DNA of 59,330 nucleotides from JANQIO01 sp036351375 (lineage in GTDB: Bacteria > Pseudomonadota > Gammaproteobacteria > Pseudomonadales > Halieaceae): contig JAZBOY010000086.1 in the NCBI GenBank assembly GCA_036351375.1, forward strand, positions 1-59,330, in the 5' to 3' direction. Below the pieces are notes generated by a model that worked only from the letters and a program-made list of their open reading frames with translations, did not search any database and was not told the origin of the DNA. Positions within the stretch are counted from its first letter, which is position 1; each line of letters starts with the position of its first letter. The position numbers were made by a program, and so were the translations under genes. Shown here in pieces: positions 9,240-17,908 of this stretch.

Positions 9240-9599
9240 ATGCTGCCCATGAGCGAACCCAAGCCGGACACTCGAACGCCGTCACCGCCCTATGGCTATT
9301 CCTGCGAATGCCACTACCCGCTCGAGCAGCAGATTCGCATAGTGGCCGAGTTTTACGCCCACAACATCCGGCCCAGCCGCATCGCCTACCGCATGGGTAT
9401 CGACATCGACCTGGTCGAGAAACTGATAGCCGGCGAGATTCACCAGGCGGCGTTCACGGAACTGGTCAACCACTACCGCAAGAACCGTCGCAACCAGCGA
9501 TTGAAGGATGCACTTGATCTGAAGGGCAGCGCCCGGGTCGAGCTGCAGGCACGCATCGAGAAAGAGTTCAGCGAGGCTGACCGCCTCGACCCACGCTGA
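9240..9599 (+). CDS. Small HTH-like hypothetical protein
   Basis: A 119-residue protein of unknown function. After a proline-rich start and a SCECHYPLEQQ segment, residues about 35-65 (IVAEFYAHNIRPSRIAYRMGID) look like a homeodomain-like helix-turn-helix as found in transposase-associated or sigma-70 region 4-like domains. The tail is highly charged (HYRKNRRNQRLKDA). Two ATG codons 9 bp apart are possible starts (9240 or 9249). It may be a small DNA-binding regulator. It lies 33 bp after the DUF2971 gene and 19 bp before the SMP-30 gene, so it is probably co-transcribed with both. Confidence 0.6.
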   Translation: MLPMSEPKPDTRTPSPPYGYSCECHYPLEQQIRIVAEFYAHNIRPSRIAYRMGIDIDLVEKLIAGEIHQAAFTELVNHYRKNRRNQRLKDALDLKGSARVELQARIEKEFSEADRLDPR

Positions 9600-9618
9600 G
9601 CCACGACTGGAGAACTCC

Positions 9619-10491
9619 ATGGCAGACACCACTACCCTGGTCGAGGGCCTGCATTTTGGCGAGGGGCCCCGCTGGCGCGAAGGTCGGTTGTGGTTCAGCG
9701 ACTTCTACGACCATGCCGTGAAATCGGTGAGCGGCGCCGGCGACCTGCAGGTAGAGCTGGAGCTCGATGACCAGCCTTCCGGCTTGGGCTGGCTACCCGA
9801 CGGCCGCCTGCTGGTAGTGGCCATGAAGGCCCGCAAACTGCTGATACGTGAACTGGATGGAGAGCTCAAGGCCTACGCGGACCTGCGCGAACACACCGCC
9901 CACCTTTGCAACGACATGGTGGTGGACGGGTTCGGACGGGCCTGGGTCGGCAACTTCGGCTTCGACCTGGATGCCGAACTGGAAGCCCGGGGCACCGACG
10001 TCATCCTCAACCACCCCACCACCAACCTGGTGCGGGTCGACCCCGACGGCACAGTGGCGGTGGCCTCCCCGGACATGCATTTTCCCAATGGCACGGTGGT
10101 GACCCCGGACGGCGCCACCCTGATTGTGGCTGAAACCCTGGGTAGCTGCCTGACTGCCTTCGATATCGCTGCCGGCGGACAACTGGAGAACCGACGTATC
10201 TGGGCGCCCCTCGATGGGGTTGCCCCCGACGGTATCTGCCTAGATGAAAAGCGCCAGGTCTGGGTGGCCAATGCGCTGGCGCCGGAAGTCATTTGCGTCG
10301 CAGAAAGCGGCGCCGTGGTACAACGGGTCGAGACCAGCCAGTTCTGCTATGCCTGCATGCTCGGCGGCGAGGACGGTCGCACGCTGTTCGCGGTAACCGC
10401 CGCCGGCTCAGACCACCGCGCCGCCTCGGAGGCGCGTACCGGCAGGATCGAAATGGTGCGCGTCGATACGCCCCACGCCGGACTGCCCTAG
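9619..10491 (+). CDS. SMP-30/gluconolactonase family protein
   Basis: A 290-residue six-bladed beta-propeller of the SMP-30/LRE family. Metal-ligand motifs are present: Glu in FGEGPRW (residue about 16), Asn in LCNDMVVDGFGRAWVGN, and Asp in APDGICLDE. These enzymes hydrolyse sugar or other lactones with Ca or Zn; some act on lactone intermediates of catabolism. It is cytoplasmic. GGAG precedes the ATG at 9619. It lies 38 bp before a glutathione transferase gene, and the pair could detoxify or process a common metabolite. The exact substrate is unknown. Confidence 0.88.
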   Translation: MADTTTLVEGLHFGEGPRWREGRLWFSDFYDHAVKSVSGAGDLQVELELDDQPSGLGWLPDGRLLVVAMKARKLLIRELDGELKAYADLREHTAHLCNDMVVDGFGRAWVGNFGFDLDAELEARGTDVILNHPTTNLVRVDPDGTVAVASPDMHFPNGTVVTPDGATLIVAETLGSCLTAFDIAAGGQLENRRIWAPLDGVAPDGICLDEKRQVWVANALAPEVICVAESGAVVQRVETSQFCYACMLGGEDGRTLFAVTAAGSDHRAASEARTGRIEMVRVDTPHAGLP

Positions 10492-10529
10492 GGCTGCGAC
10501 ACTACCCACCAGAACCACGGAGACGGCGA

Positions 10530-11264
10530 ATGATCGAGCTGCATTACTGGCCCACCCCTAACGGCAAGAAAGTCAGCATCCTGCTGGAAGAAGCCGGCAT
10601 CCCCTACCAGGTGGTGTACTGCAACATCGGCATGGGCGACCAGTTTGAAGAACAGTTTCTCAGCATCAGCCCCAACAATCGTATGCCCGCCATCGTGGAT
10701 ACCGAGCCCGCCGACGGCGGCGCCCCACTGTCGGTGTTCGAATCCGGGGCCTGCATGATGTACCTGGCCGACAAGGCCGGCGCCTTTGCGGGCAGCAACC
10801 CGCGGGAATACTGGGAAGTGTGCCAGTGGCTGATGTGGCAGATGGCCAACCAGGGCCCGAAGATGGGTGAGCGCGGCCATTTTGCGCGCCTCAAGGATCG
10901 CGAGGGGGACCAGAGCTATTCCCTCACCCGCTTCATGGACGAGACCCACCGCCTGTACGGGGTAATGAACAACCGACTCTATGATCGCCGCTACCTGGCC
11001 GGCGACCACTACTCCATCGCCGACATGGCCTGCTATCCCTGGGCGGCCTACTACGAGCAGGCCGGTATCGATCTCGATGAATTCAAGTACTGCAAGCGCT
11101 GGTTCGAGGAGCTAAGTGAACGTCCCGCCCTGCAGCGCGGCATGGCGGTGGGCGAAGACCAGAGCCAGGACTACTCCCAGCTCAGCGAAGACGACATCGC
11201 CCGCCTCAAGGCGCTGCTCTACAACCAGCGTGCGCGGCCGGCGCCCGAGGGCGGGCTACTGTAG
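10530..11264 (+). CDS. Glutathione S-transferase, Nu class (YfcG/YghU-like)
   Basis: A 244-residue GST. The N-terminal thioredoxin fold starts MIELHYWPTPNGKKVS, carrying Thr9 and Asn11 as in the Nu-class enzymes YfcG/YghU, which act as disulfide-bond reductases with two glutathiones. SPNNRMPAI holds the cis-proline and an ESGA segment binds gamma-glutamyl. The all-alpha C-terminal domain follows. The start at 10530 is supported by GGAG 8 bases upstream; longer in-frame starts would run into the SMP-30 gene. It is followed 20 bp later by the second palindromic element. Confidence 0.9.
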   Translation: MIELHYWPTPNGKKVSILLEEAGIPYQVVYCNIGMGDQFEEQFLSISPNNRMPAIVDTEPADGGAPLSVFESGACMMYLADKAGAFAGSNPREYWEVCQWLMWQMANQGPKMGERGHFARLKDREGDQSYSLTRFMDETHRLYGVMNNRLYDRRYLAGDHYSIADMACYPWAAYYEQAGIDLDEFKYCKRWFEELSERPALQRGMAVGEDQSQDYSQLSEDDIARLKALLYNQRARPAPEGGLL

Positions 11265-11284
11265 CGTCTAAAGAAAGAAAGAAA

Positions 11285-11330
11285 GGGGACAGTTTACTTA
11301 ATTGCCGCGGCTATTAAGTAAACTGTCCCC
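11285..11330. repeat. Palindromic repeat element, copy 2
   Basis: Perfect 18-bp arms (GGGGACAGTTTACTTAAT and complement) enclose a 10-base centre, TGCCGCGGCT, which is itself nearly palindromic. The arms match copy 1 at 8206 exactly, while the centres differ. It sits between the GST stop and the fpr stop (convergent genes), just after a short AAAG run. Confidence 0.85.
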
Positions 11331-11336
11331 GCATTG

Positions 11337-12110
11337 TTACTGCTCAACGAAGGCCCGCTCGATCACGTAGTGACCGATGTCGCCGTTGCGGGTTTCACGG
11401 AAACCGCGCTCATCCAGCATGGCGGTGAAGTCCTTGAGCATGCTGGGGCTGCCGCAAATCATGAAGCGGTCGTCCTCCGGGTTGATGGCCGGCAGGCCGA
11501 TGTCGCCGGACACCCGGTCTTCCGCCATGAGGTCGGTCAGGCGGCCCATGGTGCGGAATTCTTCGCGGGTCACGGTGGGATAGTAGACCAGCTTTTCCTG
11601 TACCAGCTCGCCGAAGTATTCGTTCTGGGGCAGGTGCTCGGTGATGATGTCCTTGTAGGCCAGCTCGTCCACATAGCGGCAGCCGTGAGTGAGAATCACC
11701 TTGTCGAAGTTCTCATAGATTTCCGGGTCGCGGATGATGCTCAGGAAAGGCGCCAGGCCGGTGCCGGTGGCAATCAGGTAGAGGTGCTTGCCCGGCAACA
11801 GGTTGTCTTCCACCAGGGTGCCGGTGGCCTTGCTGTTCACCAGGATCTCATCACCGGGGCGGATGTGCTGCAGCTTTGAGGTGAGCGGCCCGTCGGGCAC
11901 CTTGATGCTGAAAAACTCCAGCTCGTCCTCGTAGTGGGCGCTGGCCATGCTATAGGCGCGCAGCAGCGGGCGGCCCTCTTCTTCCAGGCCGATCATGGTG
12001 AAGTAGCCGCTCTTGAAGCGGAAGCCCGGGTCGCGCGTCGTCTTGAAGCTGAACAGGGTATCTGTCCAGTGGTGCACGTCCGTCACCGTTTCTCTCAGCA
12101 GGTTGGCCAT
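11337..12110 (-). CDS. fpr: Ferredoxin--NADP reductase
   Basis: A 257-residue FNR-type flavoenzyme that transfers electrons between NADPH and ferredoxin/flavodoxin; bacterial Fpr also supports oxidative-stress defence. The FAD-binding motif RAYSMAS is near residue 50, and the NADP-binding motif ATGTGLAPFLS comes around 110. The C-terminal FVEQ-type ending is close to the usual subclass I bacterial tail. The ATG at 12110 is preceded by AAAGGAGGAA at ideal spacing; upstream in-frame sequence lacks family similarity. It is divergent from a LysR gene, as fpr and finR are in pseudomonads. Confidence 0.92.
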   Translation of the reverse strand: MANLLRETVTDVHHWTDTLFSFKTTRDPGFRFKSGYFTMIGLEEEGRPLLRAYSMASAHYEDELEFFSIKVPDGPLTSKLQHIRPGDEILVNSKATGTLVEDNLLPGKHLYLIATGTGLAPFLSIIRDPEIYENFDKVILTHGCRYVDELAYKDIITEHLPQNEYFGELVQEKLVYYPTVTREEFRTMGRLTDLMAEDRVSGDIGLPAINPEDDRFMICGSPSMLKDFTAMLDERGFRETRNGDIGHYVIERAFVEQ

Positions 12111-12175
12111 TGAAGTTCCTCCTTTTGGTTTGCAGAGAATACGCAGCCCGGCCATATTGGTGTAACGGGTAATTC

Positions 12176-12205
12176 CTATATTATTATTCGGTTTATCCGA
12201 TATAG
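12176..12205. promoter_or_regulatory. AT-rich inverted repeat in the fpr/LysR spacer, likely FinR-type operator
   Basis: CTATAT and ATATAG bracket a 30-bp segment, with a nested CGG-ttta-CCG style dyad in the middle. The surrounding stretch is unusually AT-rich for this genome and must carry both promoters. By analogy with pseudomonad finR-fpr, it is the probable activator site. Confidence 0.45.
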
Positions 12206-12219
12206 ATAAGGAGCCGGTC

Positions 12220-13110
12220 ATGCGCTACACCCTGCGGCAGCTCGAGGTATTTCTCGCCACCGCCCGCCATGGCACTCTCAGCCAGGCCGCCGAAAGCCTC
12301 GCCATGTCCCAGTCGGCCGCCAGCAGCGCCCTGCGCGATCTCGAGTCCCAGTTTGAAGTGCTGCTATTCGAAAGAGTGGGCAAACGATTAAAAATCAATG
12401 AGTTAGGGCAATACCTTCAACCCCAGGCTGAAGCCCTTCTGGAGCGTGCCCGGGAGTTGGAGGAGAGCCTGGCGCTGGGCGGCGCGCCCGGCCACTTGCG
12501 GGTAGGCGCCACCCTCACCATCGGCAACTACCTGGCGGTGGGCATGCTGGCGCGTTTCCGGGAGGACTTTCCCCACGCGGATGTCAGCCTCAACGTGGCC
12601 AACACCAGCAGCATTGCGGAACAGCTGGCCCGCTTTGAGCTGGACGTCGGGATGATCGAGGGCGAATTGAGCCATCCAGACCTGGAGATCACGCCCTGGC
12701 GGGAAGACGAGCTGGTGGTGTTTGCCCCGCCGGGGCACCCCTACACCCAGCTTGCCGCTGTCAGCGATGAGCAGCTCCGCAATACCACCTGGGTGGTACG
12801 CGAGCCTGGGTCGGGGACGCGACAGGCCTTCGATCGCGCCATGGCCGGGATTCTGCCGGAACTGGACATAAGCCTGGAGTTGCAACACACCGAGGCCATC
12901 AAGCGGGCCGTGGAAGCCGGCCTGGGCCTCGGCTGCCTGTCACGGATCTGCCTGCATGAGGCATTCCGGCGCGGCTCGCTGCAGCCGGTGGCGGTGCCGG
13001 GGCGCGATTTTCGCCGCCAGCTCTCCATCGTCATGCATCGCCAGAAATACCGCTCCGCCGGCTTGCGGGCGTGGCTGGCCCTGTGTGCGGAGCAGCGCTC
13101 CGGCAGTTAG
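12220..13110 (+). CDS. LysR family regulator, FinR-like
   Basis: A 296-residue LysR protein. The N-terminal winged HTH is at about residues 1-60 (MRYTLRQLEVFLATARHGTL then QSAASSALRDLE). The effector-binding domain has the CysB/FinR-style GHLRVGATLTIGNYLAV start and an HTEAIKRAVEAGLGLGCLS segment. Divergence from fpr strongly suggests that it activates fpr under superoxide or sulfite-related stress, as FinR does in Pseudomonas; this is inference from context. AAGGAG lies 6 bases before the ATG. A Crp/Fnr-type gene converges on it 6 bp downstream. Confidence 0.88.
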   Translation: MRYTLRQLEVFLATARHGTLSQAAESLAMSQSAASSALRDLESQFEVLLFERVGKRLKINELGQYLQPQAEALLERARELEESLALGGAPGHLRVGATLTIGNYLAVGMLARFREDFPHADVSLNVANTSSIAEQLARFELDVGMIEGELSHPDLEITPWREDELVVFAPPGHPYTQLAAVSDEQLRNTTWVVREPGSGTRQAFDRAMAGILPELDISLELQHTEAIKRAVEAGLGLGCLSRICLHEAFRRGSLQPVAVPGRDFRRQLSIVMHRQKYRSAGLRAWLALCAEQRSGS

Positions 13111-13116
13111 CAATTG

Positions 13117-13728
13117 TTAATGCGTCTCGGGAGGACTGCTGGCAGACTTGATCTTGATCTTGCGCTTGATACGCGACAGTGACACGGCGTCGATGCCTAG
13201 GTAGGCAGCGATGTGGTACTGCGGAATGCGCGCCATCAGCTCCGGCTGGTGGTCGAGCATCCAGCGATAGCGTTGTTCGGCATTGCAGGTGAGCAGCAGC
13301 ATTTCCCGCTGTTCGTTGCGCATAAACGCCTCGGATAACAGGGTGATCACCAGCCGTGACACCTCGGGTTCCGAAGGCGCCAGCGACAGCAGCTGTTGCA
13401 GGTCGACCGCGAGCACTTCACAGGGCTCGAGGGCCTGGATGGCAAAGCTGGCGGGGTGATCTGTCATGATCGCACTGACCGGCCCGGTGATATCGCCGTC
13501 GCCGTAGAACGCCTTGTTGCGCTCACGGCCCTCGGCATCGGTGTAGTACAGGCGCAGCAGGCCGCGCTGGATCAGGTAGATGGCGTTACTGCGCTCGCCG
13601 GCGCGCACCAGGTGATCGTCGCCCGCCAGCGCCATGGGCTGCATGCCGGCCAGCCAGTCGGCCAGCGGTGCTGCATCGGCGATGCCCCAGCGTTTTAGCC
13701 AGGGCGCGACAAGATTTTCTATACTCAC
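13117..13728 (-). CDS. Crp/Fnr family transcriptional regulator
   Basis: A 203-residue protein. The N-terminal cyclic-nucleotide-binding fold is at about residues 25-120 (HLVRAGERSNAIYLIQRGLLRLYY). The C-terminal helix-turn-helix is at about 165-190 (HIAAYLGIDAVSLSRIKRKI). FNR-type cysteine clusters are missing, so iron-sulfur oxygen sensing is unlikely; the ligand is unknown. Short proteins of this shape are common as stand-alone regulators of a neighbouring operon. It is divergent from the class II aldolase gene, with 63 bp between the starts, making that gene the likeliest target. Confidence 0.85.
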   Translation of the reverse strand: MSIENLVAPWLKRWGIADAAPLADWLAGMQPMALAGDDHLVRAGERSNAIYLIQRGLLRLYYTDAEGRERNKAFYGDGDITGPVSAIMTDHPASFAIQALEPCEVLAVDLQQLLSLAPSEPEVSRLVITLLSEAFMRNEQREMLLLTCNAEQRYRWMLDHQPELMARIPQYHIAAYLGIDAVSLSRIKRKIKIKSASSPPETH

Positions 13729-13791
13729 GGTAGTCTTCAGGATTACCTGCCAGGCAACACAGACAAGGCTCTACACCAACAGAGCACGGAG

Positions 13792-14595
13792 ATGAACAAG
13801 ATGAGCGAAGCCGCCAACAAGATTGTGATGAACAGCGATCTCGCTGACGAGATGTTAAGCGAGCAACCCCAGTCCGTCGAGGACCTGCGCACCGAGCGCA
13901 AACAGAAGCTGGCCGCCGCCCTGCGCCTGTTTGGCAAATTCGGCTTTGACGAGGGTGTGGCCGGCCACATCACCGTGCGCGACCCGGAACACAGCGATCA
14001 CTTCTGGGTGAACCCCATGGGCAAGTCATTCAAGCTGATGACGGTGTCCGACCTGCTGTGCGTTGACCACAAGGGCAACATTGTCGAGGGCGAGGGCCTG
14101 CTCAACGGTGCCGCTTTCACCATTCACTCGCAGATCCACATGGCCAAGCCGAACGTGACTGCGGCTGCCCACTCCCACTCGGTATACGGTAAAACCTGGT
14201 CCTCCCTGGGCCGGCTGCTGGACCCGCTGACCCAGGACGCCTGCGCCTTCTACGAGGATCACGCCCTGTTCGACGACTTCACAGGCGTGGTACTGGACAA
14301 CTCCGAGGGCGAGCGCATTGCCGCCGCGCTGGGGGACTGCAAGGCAGCCATCCTGCAGAACCACGGCCTGCTCACGGTCGGCGAGAGCGTGGATGAGGCG
14401 GCCTGGTGGTTTATCACCATGGAGCGCAGCTGCCAGGCCCAGCTGATGGCAGAAGCCGCCGGCAAGCCGGTCAAGATCCAGCACGAGCACGCGCTCAATA
14501 CCCGCGAAACCGTGGGCAGTCACCTGGCCGGCTGGTTCAGCTTCCAGCCGCTCTACGATGTGATCATCAAGGAACAGCCGGAGCTGTTGGACTGA
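13792..14595 (+). CDS. Class II aldolase/adducin family protein
   Basis: A 267-residue member of the zinc-dependent class II aldolase/adducin family. The metal-site histidines are visible as AHSHSVYG (His127, His129), with a later QNHGLLTVG histidine near residue 188; FGFDEGVAGHIT is the typical substrate-phosphate loop region. The family includes fuculose-phosphate aldolase, ribulose-phosphate epimerase-like enzymes and many catabolic aldolases or decarboxylases; this branch, with a long N-terminus, is functionally undefined. Two ATGs (13792 and 13801) are possible; an AGCACGGAG site serves either. A hairpin follows the stop. Confidence 0.85.
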   Translation: MNKMSEAANKIVMNSDLADEMLSEQPQSVEDLRTERKQKLAAALRLFGKFGFDEGVAGHITVRDPEHSDHFWVNPMGKSFKLMTVSDLLCVDHKGNIVEGEGLLNGAAFTIHSQIHMAKPNVTAAAHSHSVYGKTWSSLGRLLDPLTQDACAFYEDHALFDDFTGVVLDNSEGERIAAALGDCKAAILQNHGLLTVGESVDEAAWWFITMERSCQAQLMAEAAGKPVKIQHEHALNTRETVGSHLAGWFSFQPLYDVIIKEQPELLD

Positions 14596-14622
14596 TTGCG
14601 CGCCGGCTTGATCCGGCGCAAT
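14595..14622 (+). terminator. Hairpin after the aldolase gene
   Basis: CGCCGG / CCGGCG arms with a 6-base loop are extended by ATTG / CAAT with a 2-base bulge. The hairpin starts at the last base of the stop codon. There is no U-run, so terminator function is probable but not certain. Confidence 0.45.
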
Positions 14623-14674
14623 GGGTCTGCCCTTTGGCTGTGCTCTAGTGAGTTCAGGGAGGAACTGACGGCAC

Positions 14675-16150
14675 ATGTTTGAAACCCTGGAAATCGGCCG
14701 CAAAGTCAAACGCAAGGACTTCAATCGCGAGGTGCTGGAGCTCCGGCAGAAACTGCTGGAGCTGCAGTTCGAGCTGGAGGACCGCGATTTCCCGGTGTTC
14801 ATCATCGTGTCGGGCGTCGAGGGCGCCGGCAAGGGCTCGGTGGTGCATCGGCTCAACGAGTGGATGGACCCGCGCCTGATCGAGACCCACGCCTTCTGGG
14901 ACCACTCTGACGAAGAAGAAAGCCGCCCCTTTTCCTGGCGCTTCTGGCGAGCGATGCCGGCCAACGGCCGCATCGGCATCTTTTTTGGCTCCTGGTACAC
15001 GCGCCCGGTGCTGCATCGCGCCTCCGACAAGATCAGTGAAGACAGCTTTACCGTCGAAATGCAGCGTATCGTCGAGGGCGAGCGCATGCACACCGATGAC
15101 GGCGCCCTGATCATCAAACTGTGGTTCCACCTGCCGGAAGAGATCGCCTCCGAGCGGGTCCGAATCGACCGGCTGCGAGAGCTGACCGAGATCGACATCG
15201 AGGAGGACAGCCTCGAATTTCACGAAGCCTACAATCAGCTGAAGCTGGTAAGCGAACGAGCCATACGCGCTACCGATACCGGCCACAGTCCCTGGCACCT
15301 GATCGAGGCGACCGACGCCAACTACCGCGACCTCACCGCGGGCCAGGTGGTGGAACAGTGCCTCCGCGAACGCCTCAAGAAGTCCTACAAGGTCGACAGC
15401 AGCTCGCCCCCGGTGAGCCTGGGCGACAGCGGCCAGCCCACTATCCTCGACACACTGGACGCCACAGCCGCGCTGGACAGCGAACACTACAAGGCCGAGC
15501 TGGAGCGCTTCCAGACGGAGCTGGAGAACCTGGCCTGGGAGGCGCGCCGCCAGGCAGTGCCCGTTGTTGCCGTTTTCGAAGGCTGGGATGCGGCCGGCAA
15601 GGGCAGCGCTATTCGACGCGTCACCCAGGCCATCGACCCACGCCTGTTCCACCTGTTCCAGTTCGCCGCGCCCACCGACGAAGAGGCGGCCCACCACTAC
15701 CTGTGGCGCTTCTGGCGCCAGCTCGGCCGGAACGGCAAGTTCACCCTGTTCGACCGTTCATGGTACGGCCGCGTGCTGGTGGAGCGCGTGGAAGGCTTTG
15801 CCGCCGACAACGAGTGGCAGCGCGCCTACGGCGAGATCAATCGTTTCGAGGAACAGCTTGCCGATCACGGCACTATCCTGCTGAAGTTCTGGATCCACAT
15901 CAGCCAGGACGAGCAGCTGGCCCGCTTCAAGCAGCGTGAGAAAACCCCGCACAAACAGCACAAGATCACCGAGGAAGACTGGCGCAACCGCGAGAAATGG
16001 CACGACTACGAACTCGCCGTGCACGACATGGTGACCCACACCAGTACCCTCTCCGCGCCCTGGACACTGGTGGCGGGCAACGACAAGCGCTACGCGCGCA
16101 TACAGATATTGCGCACCTTCTGTGAGGCGCTGGCCAAGCGCCTGCGCTAG
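14675..16150 (+). CDS. pap: Polyphosphate:AMP phosphotransferase (two-domain PPK2)
   Basis: A 491-residue tandem PPK2 protein, the length of class II PPK2 (Pap), which makes ADP from AMP and polyphosphate in the cytoplasm. Domain 1 (about residues 1-230) has a Walker A-like GVEGAGKGS (47-55), but its lid/Walker B segment reads FFGSWYTRP, lacking the Asp-Arg. Domain 2 (about 265-490) has GWDAAGKGS near residue 302 and a full FDRSWYGR near 359. The second domain is therefore the catalytic one, as in characterised Pap proteins. It overlaps the convergent fhs gene by 4 bp. Confidence 0.93.
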   Translation: MFETLEIGRKVKRKDFNREVLELRQKLLELQFELEDRDFPVFIIVSGVEGAGKGSVVHRLNEWMDPRLIETHAFWDHSDEEESRPFSWRFWRAMPANGRIGIFFGSWYTRPVLHRASDKISEDSFTVEMQRIVEGERMHTDDGALIIKLWFHLPEEIASERVRIDRLRELTEIDIEEDSLEFHEAYNQLKLVSERAIRATDTGHSPWHLIEATDANYRDLTAGQVVEQCLRERLKKSYKVDSSSPPVSLGDSGQPTILDTLDATAALDSEHYKAELERFQTELENLAWEARRQAVPVVAVFEGWDAAGKGSAIRRVTQAIDPRLFHLFQFAAPTDEEAAHHYLWRFWRQLGRNGKFTLFDRSWYGRVLVERVEGFAADNEWQRAYGEINRFEEQLADHGTILLKFWIHISQDEQLARFKQREKTPHKQHKITEEDWRNREKWHDYELAVHDMVTHTSTLSAPWTLVAGNDKRYARIQILRTFCEALAKRLR

Positions 16151-17817
16151 AACAACCCCTCGATCTGGCCATTGCCGTTGACGTTGATACGTTCCGCTGC
16201 CGGTGAGCGCGGCAGGCCCGGCATGGTGAACAGGTCACCGCACAGCACCACCACGAAGCCTGCGCCCGCCGACAGGCGCACTTCCCGCACCGGCAATTCG
16301 AAACCCGAGGGCGCGCCTTTGACGGAAGGGTCCGCGGTAAAGCTGTAGGGCGTCTTGGCCATGCATACCGGCAGGTCCCGGTAGCCGGCCTCCTCCAGCG
16401 CCTCCAGGTGCTTGCGGCTTTTCTTCTCTGCCACCACCTCCCCCGCGCCGTAAACATCGCGGGCCACGGTTTCGATTTTCTCCAGCAGCGACAGGCTGCC
16501 GTCGTAGCTGAACCTGGGCGCCTGCCCTCCCACCTCGGCGGTTTCGCACACAGCCCGGGCGAGATCGGCAGCACCGGCGCCGCCATCCGCCCAGTGAGTG
16601 CTCAGGCAGGCTTTCACACCACGGGCCTCACAGAAATCCGCCAGCAGCTTCAATTCGGCGTCGCTGTCGGCGCTGAAGCGGTTGATCGCCACCACGACGG
16701 GCACGCCGTAGCGCGCCAGGTTATCCAGGTGCCGTTCCAGGTTGACCAGGCCCGCCTCCAGGGCCGCCAGGTCTTCGCTCTCCAGCGCCGACTGCGGCGC
16801 GCCGCCGTTGAACTTGAGCGCCCGAACCGTGGCCACCAGCACCGTGGCAGCGGGCTCGAGTCCGGCCTGGCGACACTTGATATTGAAGAACTTCTCCGCT
16901 CCCAGGTCGGAGCCGAAGCCCGCCTCAGTCACCACGTAGTCGGCCAGGTGCAGGCTGGTGCGGGTAGCGATCACCGAATTGCAGCCGTGGGCGATATTGG
17001 CAAACGGGCCGCCGTGAATGATGGCGGGCGTCTGCTCGAGGGTCTGCACCAGATTGGGCTGCAGGGCATCTCGCAGCAAGGCGGTCATGGCGCCGTCCGC
17101 CGCCAGCTCGGAGGCGCGAATCTGGCCGCCGTCGTTGTTGTAGCCCACCACGATGCGCCCAAGTCGCCGCTGCAGGTCTTCGAGGTCATCCGCCAGGCAG
17201 AATACCGCCATGACCTCCGAGGCCACGGTGATATCAAACCCGGTCTGCCGCGGCAGGCTGTTGCCCGGCCCGCCGAGCCCGGCCACCAGGTGACGCAGGG
17301 CGCGATCGTTCATATCGACCACCCGCCCCCAGGTGCGCCGGCGCACGTCAAAGTCCAGCCCATTGCCCCAGTGCAGGTGATTGTCGAGCATGGCGGACAG
17401 CAGGTTGTGAGCCGTGCCGATGGCATGCAGGTCGCCGGTAAAGTGCAGGTTGATGTCTTCCATCGGCAGCACCTGGGCGAAACCGCCGCCGGCCGCGCCG
17501 CCCTTCATGCCGAACACCGGCCCCAGGCTGGGCTCGCGCAGGCATACCAGGCTGTTCTTGCCGATGTGCCGGAGGCCGTCGGCCAGGCCCACTGCGGTGG
17601 CGGTCTTGCCCTCGCCCATGGGCGTCGGGGAAATCGCCGTCACCAGCACCAGCTTGCCCTGGGGACGTTCCCGCACCTCGCTGCAGAAGTCGTGGCTGAG
17701 CTTGGCCTTGGTGCTGCCGTAACTGATCAGTGAATCCGTGCTGATCCCGAGGCTGGCGCCAATCTCGCTGATCGGCAGCGGGTTGGCCTCACGGGCAATG
17801 TGCAGGTCGCTCTTCAT
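16147..17817 (-). CDS. fhs: Formate--tetrahydrofolate ligase
   Basis: A 556-residue enzyme of the normal family length. It joins formate to tetrahydrofolate with ATP, feeding one-carbon units to purines or, run backwards, producing ATP. The P-loop is TPMGEGKTAT (about 65-74). FGMKGGAAGGG, the conserved family stretch, follows near residue 120, and the C-terminus has the VREVRLSAGAGF and GDLFTMPGLP blocks. AGGAGAG precedes the ATG. No folD or purU gene is near. It is convergent with pap and divergent from the SprT-like gene. Confidence 0.95.
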   Translation of the reverse strand: MKSDLHIAREANPLPISEIGASLGISTDSLISYGSTKAKLSHDFCSEVRERPQGKLVLVTAISPTPMGEGKTATAVGLADGLRHIGKNSLVCLREPSLGPVFGMKGGAAGGGFAQVLPMEDINLHFTGDLHAIGTAHNLLSAMLDNHLHWGNGLDFDVRRRTWGRVVDMNDRALRHLVAGLGGPGNSLPRQTGFDITVASEVMAVFCLADDLEDLQRRLGRIVVGYNNDGGQIRASELAADGAMTALLRDALQPNLVQTLEQTPAIIHGGPFANIAHGCNSVIATRTSLHLADYVVTEAGFGSDLGAEKFFNIKCRQAGLEPAATVLVATVRALKFNGGAPQSALESEDLAALEAGLVNLERHLDNLARYGVPVVVAINRFSADSDAELKLLADFCEARGVKACLSTHWADGGAGAADLARAVCETAEVGGQAPRFSYDGSLSLLEKIETVARDVYGAGEVVAEKKSRKHLEALEEAGYRDLPVCMAKTPYSFTADPSVKGAPSGFELPVREVRLSAGAGFVVVLCGDLFTMPGLPRSPAAERINVNGNGQIEGLF

Positions 17818-17908
17818 AGCGGCTCTCCTGGTGTTTGTTCTTGTGTCCTGTCGTCACCGGCCACCTGCGGGTGGCGGCGCTGGTGATTGCGCTCAAAGGC
17901 TGGTTATC

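Noticed and set aside
16408..17733. 441-codon + strand frame opposite fhs
   Set aside because: No recognisable domain; the minus-strand frame encodes a full-length formate-THF ligase.
17738..17908. N-terminal extension of the SprT-like gene
   Set aside because: It overlaps the divergent fhs start and adds a sequence absent from the family; the ATG at 17909 or 17918 fits better.
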